A stretch of DNA of 64,000 nucleotides, from the NCBI GenBank assembly GCA_001786365.1, contig MFWK01000022.1:19282-83281 (forward strand). Direction: 5' to 3'. Each line of letters opens with the position of its first letter. The stretch's first letter is position 1. Below the pieces are notes generated by a model, which saw only the letters and a list, made by a program, of their open reading frames with translations, was not told where the DNA came from and searched no databases. A program made the translations under genes and the position numbers. The stretch comes from Candidatus Nomurabacteria bacterium RIFOXYD2_FULL_35_12. GTDB taxonomy: Bacteria > Patescibacteriota > Minisyncoccia > Phycocordibacterales > UBA9973. Of the stretch, positions 1 through 8,211 are shown one piece after another.

Positions 1-86
1 CCTTGGTTGATACTTTTTTAGGCGCAATATATATCCGAGAAATCATATAGACATATTAATATATCTATAGGCTAAAGACAAATAAA

Positions 87-923
87 TTATTTTTTATTAT
101 CGTGTAAGAAACGAACCCAGTTATTATAGAAAACTTGGCCGTTGGCGCCCCATGTTTTTGCTGGAAACTTCTTGTCATCATTATTTGGGAAATAGTGCAA
201 TGGAACATTTATCTTGATTCCTTTATTTTTATCTCGAAAATATTCTCCACCAATATCATCGCGATCATATTCTGGATGACCTTGGATATATATCTCTCGG
301 CCTTTTCTGCCGACAATAATGTGTGGTCCTACTTCAGGGCTTTCAACGAGAATTTCTAAATCTTTACATTTTTCAATAAGTTTTTTATTTTCTCCACGCC
401 AACGTGAATGTGGAGCAAAGATTTGTTCATCCATGCCTTTAATAAATGGCGAATTTGATGCAATATCTACCTTGTGGTCAAAGATTCCAAACTGCTTGCA
501 AGTATTCATTACAGGCTCAATATTATAGAAATATTTAAGCGCAGCATGTGTAGCCCAACAGCTGTAAATAGTAGAAGAAACATTTTTTCTAACCCAATCA
601 AGGAATGAAGTGAACTCTTTCCAATATTTTACTTCTTCAAAAGAAACTTGTTCGAGGTTGGCCCCAGTAATTATCAGCCCATCGAGCCCATGTTTTTCAA
701 TGTCTGCAATTTTCTCGTAGTTTTTGTCAAAATATTCTTGATTGGAGTTTGATTTATGTTTATCAAAATAAAAGAAAATAGGTTTTACTGGAAATGGAGC
801 GTTCTCAAGAAAATATTTGAACTGCTTTTCGGTACGTTCTACGACAGCGCTCGGCATAAGCATAAGAATACCCACTTGGAGCGGTGTTATACTCTTTTCT
901 TTCGTTGTTTTTTTATCAGTCAT
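87..923 (-). CDS. MetA-like homoserine O-acyltransferase family protein
   Basis: Resembles homoserine O-succinyl/acetyltransferases, which activate the hydroxyl of homoserine at the entry to methionine synthesis and have a class I glutamine-amidotransferase-like fold. Seen: TGANLE then EEVKYW (86-101), the nucleophile region SCWATHAALKYFY with Cys122, APHSRW (170-175) and GHPEYD with His216 and Glu218, all in MetA order. The family norm is CWGAQA, so the Gly after Cys-Trp is Ala here. At 278 residues it is slightly short of the usual 300. TAAGAT ends 7 bases before the ATG and there is no Shine-Dalgarno, so it is probably leaderless. No other methionine gene lies nearby, so substrate and pathway are uncertain; family assignment is firm. 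Confidence 0.85.
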   Translation of the reverse strand: MTDKKTTKEKSITPLQVGILMLMPSAVVERTEKQFKYFLENAPFPVKPIFFYFDKHKSNSNQEYFDKNYEKIADIEKHGLDGLIITGANLEQVSFEEVKYWKEFTSFLDWVRKNVSSTIYSCWATHAALKYFYNIEPVMNTCKQFGIFDHKVDIASNSPFIKGMDEQIFAPHSRWRGENKKLIEKCKDLEILVESPEVGPHIIVGRKGREIYIQGHPEYDRDDIGGEYFRDKNKGIKINVPLHYFPNNDDKKFPAKTWGANGQVFYNNWVRFLHDNKK

Positions 924-928
924 GTTTG

Positions 929-1495
929 CTATCTTATCATAATTACAGAACCATCAGGTAAAGTTTTTTGTGCATCATTAAAACCTATTGCTTGTGCAAA
1001 TCCTATACTTCCGGCGTTTTCTTTTTTAATTACTGCTGAAAATTTAACATTAGGTATCTTGGAAGCATAAATATTCATTGCAAACTTTCCAAATTCTTTC
1101 ATTAATCCTTTACCTCGAAATTCTGGATAAGCGCGCCATGCGGATGCATGAAAATCCTCTTTTATTTCGTCTAATGATTTAGGTCCGAACCAAATTATGG
1201 CCGCTAATTTATTTGTATTTTTTTGCACAAGTACAAAAGGAGTTCTATTTTTCTTATACCAATCTTCATATTTTCCAAGCCCGAAACGTTTTCTATCGGA
1301 AGTATTCTTTTGGATTTCTATGTCACTCTCATCTAATGACAATGCTTTTAATTGAATGACTTTTTCTTTATCCAAGCCCACAAAAACAGAAAAATTATCT
1401 CCTTCTTTACTTGTCGCATCTGCGATATTTATATTCGTATACATAAGCAAAGGCAAACTCGGCAATACTATATTTTCTTTTTGATTTATTATCAT
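929..1495 (-). CDS. GNAT family N-acetyltransferase
   Basis: Probable GCN5-related acetyltransferase (188 aa) that would move an acetyl group from acetyl-CoA to an unknown amine. The C-terminal half has the usual order: a strand with IIWFGPKS, then AYPEFRGKGLMKEF (acetyl-CoA pyrophosphate-binding loop, R/Q-x-x-G-x-G/A type), and a final IGFAQAIGF segment typical of the last helix and strand. The N-terminal ~60 residues are not recognised. It lies 5 bases upstream of the MetA-like gene, on the same strand, so the two may be co-transcribed. TATAAT lies 9 bases upstream of the ATG. Substrate cannot be read from sequence. Confidence 0.75.
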   Translation of the reverse strand: MIINQKENIVLPSLPLLMYTNINIADATSKEGDNFSVFVGLDKEKVIQLKALSLDESDIEIQKNTSDRKRFGLGKYEDWYKKNRTPFVLVQKNTNKLAAIIWFGPKSLDEIKEDFHASAWRAYPEFRGKGLMKEFGKFAMNIYASKIPNVKFSAVIKKENAGSIGFAQAIGFNDAQKTLPDGSVIMIR

Positions 1496-1521
1496 AGTTA
1501 TAAGATTATATCATAATTTTT

Positions 1522-3396
1522 TTACTCCACAGTCACGCTTTTGGCCAGATTGCGGGGTTTGTCGACATCGTTACCTCTTTCTACTGATATATAGTATGCC
1601 AAAAGTTGCATTGGAACAAAAGCCAAGATTGGAGTCAGGATTTCAAGAGTCTTTGGAATATATATCACGTCATCAGCTATATTATTTAATTCTTTATTGC
1701 CTTCAGTTGTGAGTGCGATGACTATACCTCCACGAGCTTTTATTTCTTGGATATGAGATTTATTTTTTTCATACATACTATCTATTGGCGCGATAACGAG
1801 CGAAGGAAAATCCTTATCAATTAAAGAAATCGGTCCATGCTTTAGTTCTGCAGAATTGCATCCTTCGGCATGAATATATGAACATTCTTTTAATTTTAAT
1901 GCTCCTTCCATCGCTGCACCAGTATTATATTTACGTCCTAGAAAGAAAAAGTTTTCACTCTTTTTATATTTTTTTGCAAGCTGTTTTATGTGTTTAGAAT
2001 TTTTTAAAATAATTTCTACTAGAGCTGGAAGTTTCTCTATTTCTTTCAAGATTTCCTGACTTTTATTTTTTGAAAGATTGCCGCGCATTCTTCCTAAATA
2101 AATTGCGAGCATAATTAAAAGGAGAACTTGCGAGGTGGATGCTTTTGTTGAGGCTACAGCAGTTTCTGGTCCAATATGATTGTAAATACCGGCATCGACT
2201 TCCCTTGCTATGGTTGACCCTATAACATTCACGACGCCGAGCGTTAGCATCTTATCTCTTTTTGCTTTTTTGATGGCATTTAATGTGTCGGCGGTTTCGC
2301 CAGATTGCGAAATTGCGATTAATCCAGCCCTATAAGGTGTCGCAACATCACGATAAGTGAATTCTGAACCATATTCTACTTTTGTTCTTATTCCAGACAA
2401 CTCTTCGATGGCATATTCACCTATTAAACCAGCAAAACGAGCTGTTCCCATTCCCACTATTGTGAGATGATTTAAATTTTCTAATTCTTTTTTAAATTTT
2501 TCCAAGCCCCCAAATTTAACATTCCCTTTTTCCAACACAATTCTTCCACGCATAGTGTTTCTTAGAGATTCTGGCTGTTCAAATATTTCTTTCAACATAA
2601 AATGTGGAAAACCACCTTTTTCTAGTTCTTCTATTTTTATTTTTAATTGATGAATGTAAGGAATCTTTACGGTTTTATCTGTTATTGTTTTTATTTTTAA
2701 ATTAAATTTTTTGTTTTTATTATTTATTACAGCCATTTCTCCGTCTTCTAAATAAATAACTTTTTTTGTGTGCTCAATGATGGGTGTAGCGTCAGAAGCA
2801 ATAAAAAACTCATTTTTTCCTACTCCAATAACGACAGGACTGCCGAGCTTGGCTATTACCATAGTGTCCGGTTCTTCTTTTGAGATAACTAATATGGCAT
2901 AAGCTCCATTTACTTCATTTAATGCCAACCGTACAGCCTCATCAATGGATACTTTTGCATGTTTTTTTACATCTTCAATTAAATTTGCCAAAACTTCGGT
3001 ATCGGTATCGCTTTTAAACTTATATCCTTTATTAATTAATATCTTTTTTATAGAAAGATAATTTTCAATAATGCCATTGTGCACTATCGCAATCGTCCCA
3101 TCATTTGATAAATGCGGATGAGCATTTGAATCTGAAGGTATACCATGTGTGGCCCAACGTGTGTGTGCTATGCCTATTTTTCCAGAAAGATTTTTTTTAA
3201 TTTCTTCTTTATTTAAATTTTTTATAAATTTAGACAACTCTACTACTTTGCCTTTCTTTTTACAGACAAAAAAAGCTCTGTCATTCATTAAAGCAATTCC
3301 CGCAGAATCATATCCGCGATATTCGAGGCGTTCTAATCCCTTGATTAAAATAGGCCAAGCTTCCTTTTTCCCAATGTATCCGACAATGCCACACAT
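1522..3396 (-). CDS. glmS: glutamine--fructose-6-phosphate aminotransferase
   Basis: Makes glucosamine-6-phosphate from fructose-6-phosphate and glutamine, the first step towards UDP-GlcNAc and peptidoglycan. The protein starts MCGIVGYIG, so Cys2 is the N-terminal glutamine amidotransferase nucleophile; HTRWATHG and the DTDTE region follow in the same domain. Two SIS sugar-isomerase domains fill the rest (ISQSGETADT near 365, and a second after 470), and the end KSVTVE is the family's conserved C-terminus. 624 aa is full length. TATCAT lies 6 bases before the ATG, implying a leaderless mRNA. It is divergent from yvcK/glmR, 42 bases away, a meaningful pairing because GlmR activates GlmS in Bacillus subtilis. 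Confidence 0.97.
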   Translation of the reverse strand: MCGIVGYIGKKEAWPILIKGLERLEYRGYDSAGIALMNDRAFFVCKKKGKVVELSKFIKNLNKEEIKKNLSGKIGIAHTRWATHGIPSDSNAHPHLSNDGTIAIVHNGIIENYLSIKKILINKGYKFKSDTDTEVLANLIEDVKKHAKVSIDEAVRLALNEVNGAYAILVISKEEPDTMVIAKLGSPVVIGVGKNEFFIASDATPIIEHTKKVIYLEDGEMAVINNKNKKFNLKIKTITDKTVKIPYIHQLKIKIEELEKGGFPHFMLKEIFEQPESLRNTMRGRIVLEKGNVKFGGLEKFKKELENLNHLTIVGMGTARFAGLIGEYAIEELSGIRTKVEYGSEFTYRDVATPYRAGLIAISQSGETADTLNAIKKAKRDKMLTLGVVNVIGSTIAREVDAGIYNHIGPETAVASTKASTSQVLLLIMLAIYLGRMRGNLSKNKSQEILKEIEKLPALVEIILKNSKHIKQLAKKYKKSENFFFLGRKYNTGAAMEGALKLKECSYIHAEGCNSAELKHGPISLIDKDFPSLVIAPIDSMYEKNKSHIQEIKARGGIVIALTTEGNKELNNIADDVIYIPKTLEILTPILAFVPMQLLAYYISVERGNDVDKPRNLAKSVTVE

Positions 3397-3441
3397 GACA
3401 AAATGATAGCAAAATTCATTGATTTAGGCTATTATTTAATG
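3397..3441. promoter_or_regulatory. divergent promoter region of glmS and yvcK
   Basis: Only about 42 bases separate the two start codons. On the minus strand TATCAT (3403-3408) ends 6 bases before the glmS ATG. On the plus strand TATTAT (3430-3435) ends 3 bases before one ATG and 6 before a second one directly after it. Both transcripts would therefore start at or next to their ATG, and the two promoters overlap. -35 boxes are weak on both strands. Confidence 0.6.
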
Positions 3442-4416
3442 ATGAAAAATATTGTTAATATCGGCGGTGGAACTGGAAGATATACTGTTTTATCTGGCCT
3501 TAAGAATATTCCAAACATTTCCCTTACAGCCCTTGTCACTATGGCTGATGATGGCGGATCTACTGGCGTACTTATGGATGAACTAGGTGTCTTGCCTCCT
3601 GGAGATGTAAGGCAATGCCTTGTAGCTCTTTCCGAGCACAGTGATGTGGTGCGTAAATTAATGAATTATAGATTTGAAAATGGAGGACTTGGTGGGCATA
3701 ATTTCGGCAATATTTTCCTAGCAGCGCTGGAAAAAGTTACTGGGGATTTTGCTAAGGGTGTAGAAATTGCCTCAGAAATTCTAAAAGTAAAAGGTAAAGT
3801 GATACCGATAACAAAAGACAGGGCAAAATTATCTGTTTCATTTTTAAATGGAAAATCTGCCGAGGGTGAAAATAGAATTGACCACATGAATCTACAGAAG
3901 TCTGGGGTTGATAATATTTTTTATAAAGACAAAGTAAAACTAAATGAAAATGCTAAACGCGCAATCCTAAAAGCAGATTATATAATCCTTGGCCCTGGTG
4001 ATTATTTTACTTCCATAATTCCGAATTTAATTGTGAATGGTTTTAAAGAAGCATTTAAAAAAAGTAAAGCGAAGATAATTCTACCGATAAATCTCACAAA
4101 TAAAAAAGGCCATACGACGCACTGGAAAGTGAGCGACTATGTAAAATTTATGGAAAAATATCTTGAAAAGCCTGTTGATTTTATTCTCGTTAATACCGAG
4201 ATGCCTTCCAAAGAGCAGATAAAAAAATACAAGATAAAAGAAGGAGACGATGTGCTCGTAGAGGATGATTTTAAAGATTCGAGAGTAATTAGAGGATCTC
4301 TTTTATCACATGCATCTATTGTAAGCAACAAAGCCGATAAATTAGCTGATACACGAAGTTTTATTCGTCACGATTCAGAAAAATTAGCAGAGTGTATTAA
4401 TAAAATAATTTCTTAA
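3439..4416 (+). CDS. yvcK: YvcK/GlmR family UDP-sugar-binding regulator
   Basis: Gluconeogenesis-factor (GlmR/YvcK) family, CofD-like fold. In Bacillus GlmR binds UDP-GlcNAc and stimulates GlmS. Seen at the N-terminus: NIGGGTGRYTVLSGLK, then TMADDGGSTG and GVLPPGDVRQCLVAL, the family hallmarks; GGHNFGN and ILGPGDYFTSIIPNL follow. The likely start is one of two adjacent ATGs at 3439 and 3442, not the in-frame ATG at 3403, which would add a non-conserved 12-residue leader and run through the promoter. Length about 325 aa, normal. The HAD phosphatase gene follows after one base, so they are probably co-transcribed. Divergent from glmS. Confidence 0.92.
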   Translation: MMKNIVNIGGGTGRYTVLSGLKNIPNISLTALVTMADDGGSTGVLMDELGVLPPGDVRQCLVALSEHSDVVRKLMNYRFENGGLGGHNFGNIFLAALEKVTGDFAKGVEIASEILKVKGKVIPITKDRAKLSVSFLNGKSAEGENRIDHMNLQKSGVDNIFYKDKVKLNENAKRAILKADYIILGPGDYFTSIIPNLIVNGFKEAFKKSKAKIILPINLTNKKGHTTHWKVSDYVKFMEKYLEKPVDFILVNTEMPSKEQIKKYKIKEGDDVLVEDDFKDSRVIRGSLLSHASIVSNKADKLADTRSFIRHDSEKLAECINKIIS

Positions 4417-4417
4417 T

Positions 4418-4975
4418 ATGAAATTTATTTTTGATTTTGATGATGTGTTGTTTAATAATACGAGACTATTCAAAGAACATATGTATTTGTGTTTAGAAAA
4501 AGCTGGTGTATCACGTAGTAAAGCAGAAGAATATTATAAAACTGTAAGAGAAAATCAATTAAATGGTATTTGGTTGAAAAAATTACTCGCTCATTTCTCT
4601 CTAAAAGATGATTTATATGAAAAAATTTTAGGTAAAAGTAAAGATTTTATAAATAAAGAATTATTATTATTAATAAAAAAGATAGGGAAAGAGAATTGTT
4701 ATATTGTGACTCATGGATACGAAGAATGGCAAAGAGATAAAATTAAAAGAGTTTGTATTGAACCGTTTTTCTCTGAAATTGTTGTAGTTCAAGGAACTAA
4801 GAATGAAGCTGTAGAGAAAATATGTGCTAAGCATAAAGATGAGGAAGTAGTATTTATAGATGATAAAGCTAAACATTTTGAAAATTTGGATTTCAAAAAA
4901 TGTTCCAACCTAAAAACTATTCTTTTTGATGATGAAGGTTTAGGGAAATTAAAAGCTATTTTATCATCCGAGTAA
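4418..4975 (+). CDS. HAD superfamily hydrolase
   Basis: Probable phosphatase of the haloacid dehalogenase superfamily, 185 aa. Motif I is FDFDDVLFNN (Asp6 nucleophile and Asp8), motif II is IVTHGYEEW with the Thr, a Lys-containing segment stands for motif III, and motif IV is FIDDKAKH with two Asp. The region between motifs I and II is a small helical cap. The start follows the yvcK stop by one base, so it is likely translated from the same mRNA. The last 20 bases overlap the 3' end of the convergent membrane-protein gene. Substrate unknown. Confidence 0.8.
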   Translation: MKFIFDFDDVLFNNTRLFKEHMYLCLEKAGVSRSKAEEYYKTVRENQLNGIWLKKLLAHFSLKDDLYEKILGKSKDFINKELLLLIKKIGKENCYIVTHGYEEWQRDKIKRVCIEPFFSEIVVVQGTKNEAVEKICAKHKDEEVVFIDDKAKHFENLDFKKCSNLKTILFDDEGLGKLKAILSSE

Positions 4976-6044
4976 GCACTAGATCTGTATCAGTCAATAT
5001 CACATTGAATCGTAAAATACCAATGGTTTGATTTTGTTCTGTTTTTATGTTTACTCTCCATTTTCCAGTCGTTAAATTTGTGCGCATTGAATATGTTCGG
5101 AAACCGCCACCACGTCCACCATTTACAGAAAGATTTATAAGACTTTCAGTTGTCCATTTCCTTGATGCTTCATTATAGTGTTGCCACTCATGTACTATGT
5201 TTAGATTTATGTCTTTTGGAGAAAAAATAGCGCTAAAAGCATATATGGGCTTTCCTAGAGTCTCTTTAAAGTCCGGATATAGCTTGAAATACCCTCTCCA
5301 ACCTTGATTTTCATAAGTAACATCATAATTTCCTTCTGCATTTTTTTGAATTGAATGATATGCGCCGGCATCTTTTAAAGAAAGAGGAATGGGTGGAATT
5401 AAATTAGTAAAATATAAAGCATTAATTAGTGTAAAAATACCTGAAATTAATAAAATTATTAATCTTCTACTCTGAAAGTATTTATCTTTTATTAAATAAA
5501 TTAAAATTTTAATAAAAACAAAAATAAAGATTAAACTAAAAAGTCCAGCAAGTAAAAACATCCATACGCTTATTTGGCGGAAAATAATCGGCACTAAAAA
5601 AATCATAAATGAATAAATAGAAAGGAAGAATAAACTTATTTGAAAACTAAGCCTAATATAATGTCTTTTCAAAGATTCATTTGCAATAAAAGCAATAACA
5701 AGCAAGGCAATAAACGGCCAAGTGGTAAAAATATCAGAACTTCTAAAATAAAATACTAGATAAGCTGAAAGAGTTCCTCCAAAGAAAAATTGTAATATAT
5801 TTACATACCAAAAATGAGCTTTTTTTGGATTCCCTTCACTTCCTGCCTCATTCTCTTTGATATGAATTAGTATTATAAAAATCCCAAGTATAATTAAATG
5901 CCCTAAAATCCAGACATTTTCAAATAGAGTGTCTACGCGCCGAAGCGTAAAAGCATCAAAAACGAATCCTAAAATAAGTGACAAAGATGAAATAGGACGT
6001 TCAAATCGTCCATAAAAATTACGAATAGGTTCTATAAAAAACAT
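4956..6044 (-). CDS. multi-pass membrane protein with DUF2914-like C-terminal domain
   Basis: 362 aa. Residues ~15-225 hold about seven hydrophobic segments; a loop near 67 carries charged residues (KENEAGSEG). The soluble C-terminal third (~230-362) has the DUF2914 pattern: IVHEWQHYN, GGGFRTYSMR, and TGKWRVNIKTE followed by a short strand. Such proteins are common in Patescibacteria and have no known role. TATACT ends 6 bases before the ATG (leaderless). The C-terminus overlaps the convergent HAD gene by 20 bases. Confidence 0.75.
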   Translation of the reverse strand: MFFIEPIRNFYGRFERPISSLSLILGFVFDAFTLRRVDTLFENVWILGHLIILGIFIILIHIKENEAGSEGNPKKAHFWYVNILQFFFGGTLSAYLVFYFRSSDIFTTWPFIALLVIAFIANESLKRHYIRLSFQISLFFLSIYSFMIFLVPIIFRQISVWMFLLAGLFSLIFIFVFIKILIYLIKDKYFQSRRLIILLISGIFTLINALYFTNLIPPIPLSLKDAGAYHSIQKNAEGNYDVTYENQGWRGYFKLYPDFKETLGKPIYAFSAIFSPKDINLNIVHEWQHYNEASRKWTTESLINLSVNGGRGGGFRTYSMRTNLTTGKWRVNIKTEQNQTIGILRFNVILTDTDLVLTRMIK

Positions 6045-6074
6045 GTTTTTAGTATAACATCAATAAAGATATTT

Positions 6075-6755
6075 TTATATTCCAATAACGCCAAATATTT
6101 CTCCGATGCCATAAGTTACAAGCATTGCAAGTAAGCCACCTATCACAACCCTCACGGTCGCGTTAATTTTTTTAGCTCCCCCTGCATGCGTGCTTAAGAT
6201 TCCTATTACAATGAGCACACATAATACTGTAAAAAATGTCACCGGGACACGAATTGAAGGAGGGGAAATCGTTATGGTGAAAAGTGGTATTATTCCCCCA
6301 AATAAAAAAGCAATAGCAGAAGCACAAGAAGCATGTAAAGGATTAGTCAGGTTGTTTGGGTTAATTCCCAATTCAGCATGAAAATGCGCAGCGTGTACAT
6401 CATGGGCGGTGAATTCTTTCGCGACCAAAAGAGCTGTTTCTTTTGATAAACCTTCTTTTTCATAAATAGAGACAAGCTCTTTTAGTTCTTCTTCAGGGTT
6501 GTTATTTATTTCATGACGTTCTTTTTCAATAAGCGCTTTCTCAGTATCACGTTGAGAACTTACAGACACATATTCTCCGACAGCCATAGATAAAGCTCCA
6601 GCGATAAGGCTCGCCACACTGGCCGTCAAAATGATTTTTAAGTCATTTGTGGCGCCTGCCATTCCCACCACAACTGCGGAAATTGAAACTATGCCGTCAT
6701 TACCTCCTAAAACTGCAGCTCGAAGCCAATTTAATTTTTGGTTAATATTTTCCAT
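6075..6755 (-). CDS. VIT1/CCC1 family transporter
   Basis: Vacuolar-iron-transporter/CCC1 family membrane protein, which moves Fe2+ or Mn2+ in known members. Seen: LNWLRAAVLGGNDGIVS with the first transmembrane helix, the small-residue-rich second helix with GALSMAVGEYVSVSSQRD, a helical cytoplasmic metal-binding-like segment (EKERHEINNNPEEELKEL, later HAAHFHAE), and three more hydrophobic helices. The ATG at 6755 (226 aa) is preferred over an upstream TTG at 6770 that overlaps the previous stop. It follows csaA by about 12 bases on the same strand, so it is likely in one operon. Confidence 0.88.
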   Translation of the reverse strand: MENINQKLNWLRAAVLGGNDGIVSISAVVVGMAGATNDLKIILTASVASLIAGALSMAVGEYVSVSSQRDTEKALIEKERHEINNNPEEELKELVSIYEKEGLSKETALLVAKEFTAHDVHAAHFHAELGINPNNLTNPLHASCASAIAFLFGGIIPLFTITISPPSIRVPVTFFTVLCVLIVIGILSTHAGGAKKINATVRVVIGGLLAMLVTYGIGEIFGVIGI

Positions 6756-6766
6756 ATATCTATAAA

Positions 6767-7102
6767 TCAATTCAACTTTCCACCTATAACTGCATTTTCT
6801 TTATCTGGAACCAGTAAGATTACTTTATCTTCTTTGTCCGGCACGCCGAGAGTTAAAACTTCTGATTCATAAGAGCCTATTTTCCTAACAGGAAAATTTA
6901 TGACACCTACTACGAGCTTCCCTATCAATTCTTCTTTTTGGTAAAAAATAGCAATTTGAGAAAATGAATTTTTAATCCCAACTTCAGGACCAAAGTCTAT
7001 TCGAAGCTTGTATCCAGGCTTTCTGGCTTCGGGGTGGTCATTTACCTCAATTATTTTTCCAACTCTTATATCTAATTTTTCAAAATCTTCTATTGTTGCC
7101 AT
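6767..7102 (-). CDS. csaA: CsaA-like tRNA-binding domain protein
   Basis: Stand-alone EMAP-II/MetRS-C-type OB fold of 111 aa. Begins with MATIEDFEKLDIRVGKI, then HPEARKPGYKLRIDFG, IGKLVVGVINFP and SEVLTLGV, matching CsaA along its whole length. CsaA proteins are dimers that bind tRNA or unfolded proteins; the exact role is unclear. No Shine-Dalgarno precedes the ATG; the receiver-domain gene ends 11 bases upstream, and the transporter gene follows, so the three are probably one transcript. It ends in TGA, evidence that TGA is a true stop here. Confidence 0.9.
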   Translation of the reverse strand: MATIEDFEKLDIRVGKIIEVNDHPEARKPGYKLRIDFGPEVGIKNSFSQIAIFYQKEELIGKLVVGVINFPVRKIGSYESEVLTLGVPDKEDKVILLVPDKENAVIGGKLN

Positions 7103-7113
7103 TTTACAAAAAA

Positions 7114-7632
7114 TTATTTTATTAAATTTGCTAAAGCTATGACACTATTTATTGGTTCAGAAGTATCTTTTTTTACAGCTAAAGCGCCAATATCAGTAAA
7201 TTTTTTATTGTAAAAAGCACTACTTGAAAAACCAACTATTTTTCCGCTAAAGCCTTCATAAAGTAATAATCTTGCTAAATCGTCACCCTTGATGCCGTTT
7301 TCTAATGTGTAATCAATTAGAACAATATCTGGTTTGACTTCTAAAATTTTTTTTACAAAAGTAGCCAAGCTTTGATCTTTATGTAAGATAAAAGACATAT
7401 TTCCATTTGTAGCAATCATGAAATGAGGAATAAAAGCTTCACCAATATTTGCGGAGTCATCTACCATAGCAATATTCATATTCTCTAATGGTTTATATTC
7501 GGGCAAGGCTTCATAGGCGCGCCTGTATGTAGCACTACTTCCTAAAGATTTTAAAGCTGCATTAATTTTTGCTAAAATTTTTAATCTATGAGCTTCTTCT
7601 GGGTTTATTGGTGTTGTTGGTTTTTCTTCCAT
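7114..7632 (-). CDS. response-regulator receiver-like protein
   Basis: 172 aa. After ~50 helical residues comes a CheY-like receiver: MNIAMVDDSA (acidic pair), IVLIDYTLENG with the putative phospho-Asp, GFSSSA (the conserved Ser/Thr strand) and ALAVKKDT (the conserved Lys). No output domain follows, so it would act through protein contacts or as a degenerate switch. No histidine kinase is nearby. TATAAT ends 6 bases before the ATG. First gene of a likely operon with csaA and the VIT-type transporter. Confidence 0.7.
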   Translation of the reverse strand: MEEKPTTPINPEEAHRLKILAKINAALKSLGSSATYRRAYEALPEYKPLENMNIAMVDDSANIGEAFIPHFMIATNGNMSFILHKDQSLATFVKKILEVKPDIVLIDYTLENGIKGDDLARLLLYEGFSGKIVGFSSSAFYNKKFTDIGALAVKKDTSEPINSVIALANLIK

Positions 7633-7676
7633 ATTTTTATTATATCAGATACTAAATGTAAAGATATTATTAAGAA

Positions 7677-7886
7677 TTAAGATTTGTCGTTTAAGTATTT
7701 ACTGGCAACACTCAATACAAATGAAGGCAATATGATAAATACAGTAGTAAATAAAAGCTTAATTAATATTTCACTTATGTTTGAATCTGGGGTATTTGGC
7801 CCAGAAGCAGTCAAGACAACCAAAATGCCGATAATTCCAAAAACAATAGATGAATAAATAAAAACTCGTGTTACTATTTTTTGCAT
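7677..7886 (-). CDS. small two-helix membrane protein
   Basis: 69 aa with two hydrophobic segments (about 8-28 and 40-62) joined by a short polar loop with GPNTPDSN. No family recognised. TATAAT ends 6 bases before the ATG, with the same spacing as other leaderless genes here, which supports it being real. Its start overlaps the end of the upstream 76-aa gene by 13 bases. Confidence 0.55.
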   Translation of the reverse strand: MQKIVTRVFIYSSIVFGIIGILVVLTASGPNTPDSNISEILIKLLFTTVFIILPSFVLSVASKYLNDKS

Positions 7887-8104
7887 AATTTTATTATAGC
7901 AGATTTAGCTGTGTCTAAGATAAAGGTATCTCTTTCCTTGATAAAACGACCCGCATAATTATTTGGTTTACTTTCTGATATGAATTTAAGTGCCTTCTCA
8001 AAAGGAATCCATACAGGCTTTTTAAAACCTTGTCTAATTTCGTGCTCGGTAAAAGCAACTTTGTCAGCAATATTGTCTTGATTTATAATTTTGAGTATTT
8101 TCAT
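7874..8104 (-). CDS. hypothetical protein, 76 aa
   Basis: Small soluble protein, basic overall (PFEKALKF, GRFIKERDTF). Not recognised. It starts 22 bases after the 3' end of tRNA-Gln on the same strand and may be read from the tRNA transcript, or from a TAGAAT box 3 bases upstream. The overlap with the downstream membrane protein gene suggests coupling. Confidence 0.5.
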   Translation of the reverse strand: MKILKIINQDNIADKVAFTEHEIRQGFKKPVWIPFEKALKFISESKPNNYAGRFIKERDTFILDTAKSAIIKLCKK

Positions 8105-8126
8105 AATATTCTACTTCCACGCAAGG

Positions 8127-8197
8127 CTGGGGGACTAGGATTCGGACCTAGATAGTGGGATCCAAAATCCCAAGTCCTACCGTTAGACGATCCCCCA
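8127..8197 (-). tRNA. tRNA-Gln (anticodon TTG)
   Basis: Folds as a tRNA: acceptor TGGGGGA pairs with TCCCCCA, the anticodon stem TGGGA/TCCCA encloses loop TTTTGGA (anticodon TTG), and the T arm is CTAGG/CCTAG around a TCCGAAT loop. Discriminator G. CCA is not encoded. It lies 14 bases after the stop of the HTH gene and just before two small genes. Confidence 0.95.
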
Positions 8198-8211
8198 GCT
8201 TTGCGAATAAG

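Noticed and set aside
3..50. Open plus-strand frame touching the window start, ending TAG at 50
   Set aside because: Could be the tail of a gene outside the window, but 15 codons without a motif cannot be called.
6767..6769. TGA recoded as glycine, as in Gracilibacteria and SR1
   Set aside because: csaA ends in TGA at the expected place, followed at once by the next gene, and no conserved gene contains in-frame TGA.
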